Shown in pieces: positions 1 through 4,814 of a stretch of 6,719 nt of DNA (positions are counted from its first letter, which is position 1; every line of letters begins with the position of its first letter). The notes beneath the pieces were generated by a model. That model was not told where the DNA came from, made no database searches, and saw nothing but the letters and a program-made list of their open reading frames with translations. Position numbers and translations under genes: made by a program. Source of the DNA: Oscillospiraceae bacterium (GTDB lineage: Bacteria; Bacillota; Clostridia; Oscillospirales; Ruminococcaceae); assembly GCA_017416665.1 (NCBI GenBank), contig JAFQBO010000237.1, forward strand, positions 1 through 6,719, given 5' to 3'.

Positions 1-17
1 CCTCCGATGGGGTATTT

Positions 18-81
18 CGCCGTCTGCGGACGGCGACCAAAGGCTCTGCCTTTGGATTCCGCAAGCCTTTAAAAAGGCTTG
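18..81. repeat. Cluster of three adjacent hairpins (intergenic palindromic repeat)
   Basis: Three perfect stem-loops lie close together. CGCCGTC/GACGGCG (18-24 with 29-35) has a TGCG loop. CCAAAGGC/GCCTTTGG (37-44 with 48-55) has a TCT loop. CAAGCCTTT/AAAGGCTTG (62-70 with 73-81) has a two-base loop. The first two stems are GC-rich against an AT-rich surround, which suggests a dispersed intergenic repeat rather than drifted spacer. No open frame fits. The element may extend left beyond the window. The family assignment is inference; only the hairpins are seen directly. Confidence 0.7.
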
Positions 82-85
82 ACCG

Positions 86-190
86 AAACTTTTAGTTCTT
101 ATTATTATGCCATCGTGCAGTATACTATAAATTATAATTTTGCTATGCCCGAAATTAAAAGTTTTTTGGTTCTTTTTTTCAAAAAAGAAC
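86..190. repeat. AT-rich spacer with inverted repeat and A/T hairpin
   Basis: A 9-base inverted pair, AAACTTTTA (86-94) and TAAAAGTTT (156-164), encloses about 60 bases of AT-rich DNA. It is followed by GTTCTTTTTT (169-178) pairing with AAAAAAGAAC (181-190). These sit directly beside the three-hairpin cluster and may be the other half of one repeat unit. No gene, RNA gene or well-spaced promoter is visible here. AT-rich DNA gives such pairs by chance more easily than the GC-rich stems do. Confidence 0.4.
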
Positions 191-209
191 AGACTTTTTC
201 GACAAACTG

Positions 210-240
210 AACCGACACTCTTAAGCGTCGGTTTTAATTA
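210..240. terminator. Terminator-like stem-loop, possibly bidirectional
   Basis: AACCGAC (210-216) pairs with GTCGGTT (227-233) around a 10-base loop. It lies 15 bases past the stop codon of the minus-strand flavodiiron gene, so it is the natural terminator for that operon. The T-run is better on the plus strand (TTTTAATTATTT) than on the minus strand (TTCAGTTTGTC). It may therefore also stop transcription entering from the left. The A/T hairpin at 169-190 could act as a backup on the minus strand. Confidence 0.5.
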
Positions 241-248
241 TTTATGAA

Positions 249-2039
249 TCATTCTATTTTTTCAAAATCAGCCACACCATGCTTACAAAGCGGACAGATA
301 AAGTCATCAGGAAGATTTTCACCTTCATAAACATAACCGCAGATTTTGCATACATAGCCTTTTTTCTCTTCTGTCTGAGGCTTTGGCTTTACATTTTCGA
401 GGTAGTAGGTATAAGTCATTGTTTCAGCATCTGTAATAACTCTTGCCTCTGTAACTTCACATATAAACATACCATGTGTATCGAGATCCACATACTGTAA
501 AACCTTCAGAGACATAAATGAATTGATAAACTTAGGTAAAAATACAAGTCCGTTATCTGAGCGAAGAACATCTGTATCCTTGAACTTGTCTGTATTTCTT
601 CCGCTTTTGAATCCGAAGTTTTCAAATATACTGAACGGTGCATCAACCGACAGACAGTTAATATTCATCTTACCTGTCTGGTTAATAATATGGTGGGAAT
701 AGTTATCCTTGTTTATGGTAACAGCGATTCTGTTCGGTGAGTTTGTAACCTGAGTAACAGTATTCACAATAAGTCCGTTATCTGTTTTTCCGTCATTTGA
801 AGTAATAACATAAAGACCATAGCCGATTTTAAAGAGTGCAGACAGATCATTTTTATTTGCAGTAGAGTCCTGCTGTGCCAGATATTCCATGCAAAGTTCA
901 TCAGCAAGATCATTTATCTGCTGAGAAGATTCACTGCTCAATGCTGACATTATTTTCACTGTATTTTCAGCAAAGTTCAGATTTTTACAGTTTTCAAGCA
1001 TACGCTTCATAACCTTGGTTGCCTGTGGAGCCCAGCTGCCGTTTTCAATAAACGCTACAGTTCTGTTGCTGAAATTACGTTCTGTAAGGTGCTGTATAAA
1101 TTCACGCATAAACGGGAAAATTTCAGCATTATAAGTTGTTGTTGCAAAAACAATCTTGCTGTATCTGAAAGCGTCCTCAACAGCTTCTGCCATATCCGAG
1201 CGTGCAAGATCTGTCACAACAACCTTAGGACAACCATTTGCCTTGAGTTTTTCTGCAAGTTGCATAACAGCCTTTCTGGTATTTCCGTAAACAGAAGTAT
1301 ACGCAATAACAATTCCCTCAGTTTCAGGCATATAAGTTGACCATGTATTATATAAATCAATGTAGTAGCCAAGATTTTCAGAAAGTACAGGTCCGTGAAG
1401 AGGGCAGATTGTCTGAATGTCAAGTGCAGCAGCCTTTTTGAGAAGTGCCTGAACCTGAGCACCGTATTTTCCGACAATACCTACATAGTATCTTCTGGCT
1501 TCACACGCCCAGTCTTCTTCTACATCAAGTGCACCGAATTTTCCAAAACCATCAGCCGAAAACAAAACCTTGTCTGTACTGTCATAAGTAACCATAACTT
1601 CAGGCCAGTGAACCATAGGTGCTGTAACAAAAGTGAGGTTATGTTTTCCGAGTGAGAGGGTATCACCTTCACCGACAACTATGCGGTTATCAGCAAAATC
1701 CGTGCCAAAGAAATTCTTCATCATGTTGAACGCCTTCTGAGATGAAACAATTTTGGCATCAGGATACGCTTTCAGAAAGTTCACAATATTAGCCGAGTGA
1801 TCCGGTTCCATGTGCTGAACAACAAGAAAATCAGGCGTTCTGTCAGAAACAGCATCACGGATATTGTCAAGCCACTGATGTGTGAAATTTGCATCAACCG
1901 AATCCATTACAGCAATTTTTTCATCTATTATCACATATGAATTATACGCCATACCGTTAGGTACTATATACTGTCCTTCAAAAAGATCAATTTCATGATC
2001 ATTTACGCCGACATATTTAATATCATCTGAAATTCTCAT
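249..2039 (-). CDS. Multidomain flavodiiron protein (O2/NO reductase) with flavin-reductase-like and rubredoxin modules
   Basis: This is a soluble cytoplasmic flavodiiron protein of 596 residues, a family that reduces O2 to water and/or NO to N2O in anaerobes. Residues 1-240 are the metallo-beta-lactamase-fold diiron domain. All expected ligands are visible: H76, E78 and D80 in HMEPDH, then H144, D163 and H215. Residues 243-390 form a flavodoxin domain with the FMN phosphate loop TSVYGNT (248-254). Residues 398-550 resemble a flavin-reductase (split-barrel FMN-binding) domain. Residues 561-596 are a rubredoxin with CKICG (C564, C567) and CPLCK (C582, C585). Its 14-residue gap is the short, rubrerythrin-like form. 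The open frame extends 27 codons upstream, but ATG at 2039 is preferred: GGAGG (2047-2051) lies 7 bases ahead and family homology begins there. It is the second gene of an operon with the NifX-like gene. Core identity is very secure; whether O2 or NO is preferred cannot be read from sequence. Confidence 0.95.
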   Translation of the reverse strand: MRISDDIKYVGVNDHEIDLFEGQYIVPNGMAYNSYVIIDEKIAVMDSVDANFTHQWLDNIRDAVSDRTPDFLVVQHMEPDHSANIVNFLKAYPDAKIVSSQKAFNMMKNFFGTDFADNRIVVGEGDTLSLGKHNLTFVTAPMVHWPEVMVTYDSTDKVLFSADGFGKFGALDVEEDWACEARRYYVGIVGKYGAQVQALLKKAAALDIQTICPLHGPVLSENLGYYIDLYNTWSTYMPETEGIVIAYTSVYGNTRKAVMQLAEKLKANGCPKVVVTDLARSDMAEAVEDAFRYSKIVFATTTYNAEIFPFMREFIQHLTERNFSNRTVAFIENGSWAPQATKVMKRMLENCKNLNFAENTVKIMSALSSESSQQINDLADELCMEYLAQQDSTANKNDLSALFKIGYGLYVITSNDGKTDNGLIVNTVTQVTNSPNRIAVTINKDNYSHHIINQTGKMNINCLSVDAPFSIFENFGFKSGRNTDKFKDTDVLRSDNGLVFLPKFINSFMSLKVLQYVDLDTHGMFICEVTEARVITDAETMTYTYYLENVKPKPQTEEKKGYVCKICGYVYEGENLPDDFICPLCKHGVADFEKIE

Positions 2040-2046
2040 AAGACTT

Positions 2047-2051
2047 CCTCC
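2047..2051 (-). promoter_or_regulatory. Ribosome binding site deciding the flavodiiron start
   Basis: GGAGG on the minus strand sits between the NifX-like stop codon (2053-2055) and the ATG at 2037-2039. It overlaps neither codon, and the 7-base spacing is ideal. It argues against the longer open frame, whose extra 27 codons would overlap the upstream gene's Cys/His tail. Confidence 0.85.
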
Positions 2052-2052
2052 G

Positions 2053-2451
2053 TTAATGACATTTATGACTTCCGCATCCATGTGAACCGCATGTGTGTCC
2101 TTCTGCATGTTCATGAGCATGGTGACTGCATTTTACATCAGGATTAAAATCAAGTTCTCCGCAAAGATATGCGTTTACCGCACTGTCTGCACTTCCACTC
2201 ACTCCACCAAAAAGTTTTATGCCTGCCTGAGCAAGTGCTGTCTGTGCACCTCCGCCGATTCCTCCGCAAATCAAAACATTTACGTTATTCATCGCAAGAA
2301 AACCCGCAAGTGCTCCGTGTCCGCTTCCCATAGTAGAGACAACTTCTTCATTTATGATTTTTCCATCTTCTATTTCATAAATCTTGAATTCAGACGTATG
2401 TCCGAAATGCTGAAAAATCATTCCATTATCATAAGTTACCGCTATTTTCAT
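2053..2451 (-). CDS. NifX/NifB-family (dinitrogenase Fe-Mo cofactor biosynthesis-like) protein with Cys/His-rich tail
   Basis: A 132-residue cytoplasmic protein. Residues 1-105 match the small NifX/NafY/NifB-C-terminal fold: an N-terminal MKIAVTYDNG strand, the FGH segment (16-18), and ICGGIGGGAQTALAQAGI (61-78) followed by GV and a short helix. Family members bind or carry iron-sulfur or Fe-Mo cluster precursors. Most Clostridial copies stand apart from nitrogenase genes and have no proven role. Residues 107-132 form an unusual tail with 4 Cys (108, 121, 126, 131) and 8 His, which suggests metal binding or storage. The start at 2451 follows GGAAAGGA about 11 bases upstream. It is the first gene of the operon; the flavodiiron gene begins 13 bases after its stop. 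No nitrogenase genes are visible, so a role in nitrogen fixation is not supported. A part in metal supply to the partner enzyme is inference. Confidence 0.88.
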   Translation of the reverse strand: MKIAVTYDNGMIFQHFGHTSEFKIYEIEDGKIINEEVVSTMGSGHGALAGFLAMNNVNVLICGGIGGGAQTALAQAGIKLFGGVSGSADSAVNAYLCGELDFNPDVKCSHHAHEHAEGHTCGSHGCGSHKCH

Positions 2452-2478
2452 AAATTTAAAAGTCCTTTCCTGAATATC

Positions 2479-2504
2479 AATAGAAATTATACCATAATTC
2501 TATT
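2479..2504. promoter_or_regulatory. Imperfect palindrome over the operon promoter (candidate operator)
   Basis: AATAGAAATTAT (2479-2490) and ATAATTCTATT (2494-2504) are mirror arms around ACC. They match except for one extra A in the left arm; the outer seven bases (AATAGAA/TTCTATT) pair exactly. The site covers the -10 box and much of the -35/-10 spacer of the minus-strand promoter, a usual position for a repressor. The regulator is unknown. Being AT-rich, it could in part be chance. Confidence 0.4.
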
Positions 2505-2514
2505 AAAAAATCAA
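2486..2514 (-). promoter_or_regulatory. SigA-type promoter of the NifX-like/flavodiiron operon
   Basis: On the minus strand, TTGATT (2509-2514) and TATAAT (2486-2491) are separated by exactly 17 bases. The -10 is perfect and the -35 matches TTGACA at 4 of 6 positions. Transcription would begin near 2479, leaving a leader of about 28 bases before the ATG at 2451. This is the only good promoter seen for the operon. Confidence 0.8.
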
Positions 2515-2554
2515 GTGGAAATATCAGTTTTTTGTAAAATAGCAAGAAGCAAGC

Positions 2555-2574
2555 GATAATTATTACTAATTATC
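2555..2574. promoter_or_regulatory. 8-base perfect inverted repeat in the divergent spacer
   Basis: GATAATTA (2555-2562) and TAATTATC (2567-2574) are perfect inverted copies separated by TTAC. The site lies between the two divergent promoters, about 40 bases behind the -35 of the minus operon. The GATAAT...ATTATC ends recall Fur-family boxes, but the spacing differs from the classical 7-1-7 form. It is therefore reported only as a candidate regulator site. Confidence 0.35.
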
Positions 2575-2604
2575 CGTTCTGTTTTTTTATTTTCAAATCA
2601 ACTA

Positions 2605-2641
2605 TTTATTTTTTCTGAAATCTGCCGAATTATATTATAAT
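2605..2641 (+). promoter_or_regulatory. Flagellin promoter region (possible SigD/sigma-28 site overlapping a TATAAT)
   Basis: GCCGAAT at 2624-2630 resembles the sigma-28 -10 core GCCGATAA. TTTATTTT at 2605-2612, at the standard 11-base gap, matches TAAAGTTT at only 5 of 8 positions. A perfect TATAAT follows at 2636-2641, but TTCTGA, 17 bases upstream of it, is a poor SigA -35. Flagellin genes are usually sigma-28 dependent, so the first reading is favoured on family grounds. The sequence alone does not settle it. Confidence 0.4.
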
Positions 2642-2656
2642 AGAATTGTCAAATGT

Positions 2657-2663
2657 AAGGAGG
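2657..2663 (+). promoter_or_regulatory. Ribosome binding site deciding the flagellin start
   Basis: AAGGAGG lies 7 bases before ATG 2671 but only 1 base before the in-frame ATG at 2665, so 2671 is chosen. The leader and first codons contain GGA at 2659, 2662 and 2674. CsrA represses flagellin translation in Bacillus through such sites, but none is demonstrated here. Confidence 0.8.
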
Positions 2664-2670
2664 AATGAAT

Positions 2671-3801
2671 ATGGGAATGGTAGTCAGAACCAATGTTAAT
2701 GCATTGCGTTCCGGTAGAAATTTAAACAAGAACAACAAAACAAATGCCAAATCACTTGAAAAGCTTGCATCGGGATATAAAATAAACCGTGCAGGTGATG
2801 ATGCGTCCGGACTTGCAATTTCCGAAAAAATGAAAGCACAGATTAAAGCACTCGGAACAGCTTCAAACAACTGTGAAGACGGTATTTCACTTGTACAAAC
2901 AGCAGAAGGTTATCTCGCAGAGGTTCACAATATGTTGAACAGAATGGTTGAACTTTCCATGAAATCTGCAAACGGAATACTTGAAGACAGCGGAAATACA
3001 AGTTATAAAGCGTATGGATATGACACAGCCTCAGGAGAATACAACGCCGGTACAGACAGAGCCGCTCTTCAGGAAGAAATGGATCATCTGTGTGCTGAAA
3101 TAGACAGGGTTGCAATGACAGCTAACTTCAACGGAAACAAGCTTTTTTATCCTGACGATCAGGAAACCATTGATGAATGGGATAATCTTACATACTGGAA
3201 TCAATGGAAAAATGCTGATGGTTCAGGAGTTAAAAATCCATATGCTGATTTTTCTCTTCAGGTAGGAGAAACTTCAAATAAAGCAGATAAGCTTGTTGTT
3301 AGTTTTAAATATATGACAACAGATGCGATGTTTATGAGAAATCAGTTGTTTGTTCAGGATGTTTGGTCAAGCGACGGTTCAACTCTTAATGTTCAACAGA
3401 ATACTATGGTTTCAAACCAGGAATTAAAAGGACTTGTGGAACTTGATGGTACTCTCCAGCCATTTAAAGGAAATAAATCTGCTCATACATGGGGTTGTTC
3501 AATAAATATCAGTGATCAGGCATTTGCGTCAAAAGCTACTGAAGTAATAAGAACAGCCATCGATGAAGTTTCAATGCAGAGAGCAAATATCGGTGCAATT
3601 CAGAACAGACTTGACTATACTATAAATAATCTTGATACTGCCAAAGAAAATATGGAATCTGCAAACAGCCGAATCCGTGACACTGACATGGCAAAGGAAA
3701 TGATGAAATATACGCAGTCAAATGTTCTTACCCAGGCGGCACAGTCAATGCTTGCACAGGCAAATACTCAGCCACAGAACGTACTTTCATTATTACAATA
3801 A
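2671..3801 (+). CDS. Flagellin (flagellar filament subunit)
   Basis: A 376-residue structural subunit exported through the flagellar type III apparatus and polymerised into the filament. The N-terminal D0/D1 region (1-150) has NVNALRSGRNLNKNN, LASGYKINRAGDDASGLAISEKM and NNCEDGISLVQTAEG. The C-terminal D1/D0 region (295-376) has QRANIGAIQNRLDYTINNL and ends QPQNVLSLLQ. The centre (about 155-290) is short and unlike known domains, with several Trp. Residues 90-96 (NRMVELS) align with the D1 segment contacted by TLR5; R91, E94 and L95 are kept. Oddly, it has three Cys (68, 141, 276), while many flagellins have none. Start 2671 is set by AAGGAGG with 7-base spacing. It appears monocistronic, with its own terminator and no other flagellar gene nearby. 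It is one of the surest calls here; which flagellin paralogue it is cannot be told. Confidence 0.96.
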   Translation: MGMVVRTNVNALRSGRNLNKNNKTNAKSLEKLASGYKINRAGDDASGLAISEKMKAQIKALGTASNNCEDGISLVQTAEGYLAEVHNMLNRMVELSMKSANGILEDSGNTSYKAYGYDTASGEYNAGTDRAALQEEMDHLCAEIDRVAMTANFNGNKLFYPDDQETIDEWDNLTYWNQWKNADGSGVKNPYADFSLQVGETSNKADKLVVSFKYMTTDAMFMRNQLFVQDVWSSDGSTLNVQQNTMVSNQELKGLVELDGTLQPFKGNKSAHTWGCSINISDQAFASKATEVIRTAIDEVSMQRANIGAIQNRLDYTINNLDTAKENMESANSRIRDTDMAKEMMKYTQSNVLTQAAQSMLAQANTQPQNVLSLLQ

Positions 3802-3807
3802 AATTTT

Positions 3808-3832
3808 GGGCGACCGATGGTCGCCCTTTTTT
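3808..3832 (+). terminator. Rho-independent terminator of flagellin
   Basis: GGGCGACC (3808-3815), GAT loop, GGTCGCCC (3819-3826), then six T. It begins 6 bases after the flagellin stop. The last T residues fall inside the stop codon of the convergent small gene. Both stem arms are identical to a hairpin in the repeat element at 4045-4063; only the loop differs (GAT against ATT). Confidence 0.92.
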
Positions 3833-4013
3833 AAGTCTGTTTATTATTCTTAATCCAGTTGATTTCTCCGTGTTTTTCCTCATATTTTTCTATACAGTCA
3901 CGAATTAAAATAAGGATCTGACTGTTTGCCGAACGTCCCTCATAATCTGCTACTACATGTAATTTATCCAGCATTTCACTGTCAATACGAATTGATAAAC
4001 TTTTATTACCCAT
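3831..4013 (-). CDS. Small ribbon-helix-helix (Arc-like) DNA-binding protein
   Basis: A 60-residue protein with the Arc/MetJ ribbon-helix-helix pattern. A beta strand KSLSIRI (4-10) is followed by helix A (about 11-25), the turn EGRSANS (25-31), and helix B QILILIRDCIEKYEEKHGEI (32-51). Such proteins bind DNA as dimers through the paired strands and often act as repressors or antitoxin-type regulators. No partner toxin lies beside it. Start 4013 is chosen because AGGAGG (minus strand, 4019-4024) lies 5 bases ahead. A longer frame to 4031 would put that site inside the gene. The stop overlaps the flagellin terminator T-run, so the two genes are tail to tail. Near-identical hairpins flank it at 3808-3826 and 4045-4063. 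Its target is unknown; autoregulation is possible. Confidence 0.8.
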   Translation of the reverse strand: MGNKSLSIRIDSEMLDKLHVVADYEGRSANSQILILIRDCIEKYEEKHGEINWIKNNKQT

Positions 4014-4040
4014 TATCTCCTCCTGAACCAAACTTTATTT

Positions 4041-4108
4041 GTAGGGGCGACCATTGGTCGCCCGTTGGGTTATAATGTATTTTTCGGGCGTGCAATGCTC
4101 GCCCCTAC
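4041..4108. repeat. 68-bp miniature palindromic element, copy type 1
   Basis: Perfect 10-base terminal inverted repeats, GTAGGGGCGA (4041-4050) and TCGCCCCTAC (4099-4108), enclose two hairpins. The left one is GGGCGACC-ATT-GGTCGCCC (4045-4063). The right one is GGGCGTGC-AAT-GCTCGCCC (4086-4104), with one T-T mismatch. The AT-rich centre contains TATAAT on the plus strand (4071-4076). The paired-hairpin form with terminal repeats and no coding capacity resembles REP-pair or MITE elements. No target duplication is obvious in the flanks. It lies directly upstream of the ribbon-helix-helix gene and may supply part of its promoter. Confidence 0.75.
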
Positions 4109-4140
4109 TATGGTTGTAACATCTCAAACTTTATGATAAT

Positions 4141-4215
4141 GTAGGGTGCGGCGCCCTCGACGCACCGCCAATTATCATGTTTAACATGCGGGACGTCGTG
4201 GGCGCCGTCCCCTAC
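4141..4215. repeat. 75-bp miniature palindromic element, copy type 2
   Basis: Imperfect 22-base terminal inverted repeats (4141-4162 and 4194-4215) match at 19 of 22 positions. They begin GTAGGG and end CCCTAC, like the element 32 bases to the left. Inside are two 6-base-stem hairpins with 10-base loops: GGTGCG/CGCACC (4145-4166) and GGGACG/CGTCCC (4190-4211). A small central palindrome is CATGTT-T-AACATG (4176-4188). The two loops are complementary at 9 of 10 bases, so the element can also fold as one long stem. The GC-rich arms contrast sharply with the AT-rich flanks. No gene is encoded. Confidence 0.75.
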
Positions 4216-4364
4216 GCAATTAATTTGTTTAAAATAAGATTTATTGATAAATACAAAATGAACATAATATGACACTATTCGACATAATTTTACACTAATT
4301 ATATGGTATAATGTAATCAATAAACGCAAAATATGTTTAATTTATGTTTACGCAGGAGGAAAAA
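4216..4364 (+). promoter_or_regulatory. Leader and promoter region of the SLOG gene
   Basis: An extended -10, TGGTATAAT (4304-4312), is the clearest signal. No good -35 stands 16-18 bases upstream; ATAATT at 4284 is the best placed. Four related 10-base units occupy 4261-4300, each with ACA at positions 2-4. Transcription would begin near 4319, giving a leader of about 46 bases. The AGGAGG ribosome site is at 4354-4359. No other gene or RNA is visible in the stretch. Confidence 0.55.
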
Positions 4365-4706
4365 ATGAAAATTGCAGTAATCGGCTCCAGAAATTTGTCA
4401 GTAAAAAACCTTGAAAAATACCTTCCGGAAAATGTAACGGAAATTGTAAGCGGCGGTGCAAAAGGCATTGACTCGGATGCAAAAGAATATGCTCTGAAAA
4501 ACAATATCCCTGTTACGGAATTTTTACCCGAATACAACAAATTCGGAAAAGCTGCACCTCTTAAACGTAATCTTCAGATTATAGAATACGCTGATATGGT
4601 AATAGCATTCTGGGACGGAAAATCAAAAGGAACAGAATTTGTCATTAAAAACTGTAAAAAGATGAATGTTGAAATCAAAGTATATACATTACAAAAAACG
4701 CTGTAA
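4365..4706 (+). CDS. Small SLOG-superfamily (DUF2493-like) nucleotide-binding protein
   Basis: A 113-residue single-domain Rossmann-like protein of the SLOG superfamily, related to DprA and LOG enzymes. Visible signatures are IGSR (6-9) after the first strand, SGGAKGID (29-36) as the glycine-rich loop, PLKRN (65-69), and YADMVIAFWDGKSKGT (75-90). The last resembles the substrate-binding stretch of the family. Members are thought to bind or process nucleotide-like ligands; the ligand of this short form is unknown to me. Start 4365 is chosen over the upstream frame at 4344 because AGGAGG lies 5 bases ahead and the family begins with this MKIAVIGSR strand. It has its own promoter and no clear terminator. 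The next gene also has its own promoter, so the gene is likely monocistronic. Confidence 0.85.
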   Translation: MKIAVIGSRNLSVKNLEKYLPENVTEIVSGGAKGIDSDAKEYALKNNIPVTEFLPEYNKFGKAAPLKRNLQIIEYADMVIAFWDGKSKGTEFVIKNCKKMNVEIKVYTLQKTL

Positions 4707-4746
4707 AAAGCCTTTAAATTTTGTGTGAATTTAGTCAATAAAATCC

Positions 4747-4775
4747 TTGACAAGCGGATAAATACATGTTATAAT
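4747..4775 (+). promoter_or_regulatory. Consensus SigA promoter of the ylxM-ffh operon
   Basis: TTGACA (4747-4752) and TATAAT (4770-4775) are separated by exactly 17 bases. A TG element (TGT, 4767-4769) precedes the -10. All 12 consensus bases match. Transcription would begin near 4782, about 33 bases before the ylxM ATG. Confidence 0.93.
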
Positions 4776-4776
4776 G

Positions 4777-4804
4777 TGTAAAGTGATTTGCCTTTACAGT
4801 AAAG
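4777..4804. promoter_or_regulatory. Three GTAAAG half-sites around the ylxM start of transcription
   Basis: GTAAAG (4778-4783), CTTTAC (4792-4797) and GTAAAG (4799-4804) are alternating inverted copies. The second and third form the 13-base palindrome CTTTAC-A-GTAAAG. The first and second pair as TGTAAAG/CTTTACA with an 8-base loop. They lie between the -10 box and the ribosome site. They could be operator half-sites or mutually exclusive RNA hairpins. Confidence 0.35.
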
Positions 4805-4814
4805 AGGTGATAAA

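Noticed and set aside
133..138. TATAAT near the left edge as a promoter
   Set aside because: No plausible -35 at the right distance and no gene downstream on the plus strand.
2040..2120. A 27-residue N-terminal extension of the flavodiiron protein
   Set aside because: It would overlap the upstream gene's tail. A good ribosome site and family homology both place the start at 2039.
2095..2559. A 154-codon plus-strand open frame
   Set aside because: It lies opposite the NifX-like gene and runs through its promoter. It has no ribosome site and a low-complexity Cys/Phe/Ser-rich translation, as expected from an antisense frame.
3831..4013. Antitoxin of a toxin-antitoxin pair
   Set aside because: Ribbon-helix-helix proteins are often antitoxins, but no adjacent small toxin gene exists on either side.
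4071..4076. Plus-strand promoter from TATAAT inside the first repeat element
   Set aside because: No -35-like hexamer stands at 16-18 bases; the correctly spaced bases are GC-rich hairpin. No plus-strand gene follows closely.
3808..4215. CRISPR array from repeated GC-rich hairpins
   Set aside because: The units differ in length and core, are irregularly spaced and have no unique spacers of constant size.
4108..4329. A minus-strand open frame across the second repeat element
   Set aside because: It is made mostly of palindromic repeat and AT-rich promoter sequence and has no ribosome site or recognisable domain.
4702..4746. Possible terminator after the SLOG gene (TAAATT/AATTTA)
   Set aside because: The six-base stem is all A/T with a 7-base loop and no following T-run.
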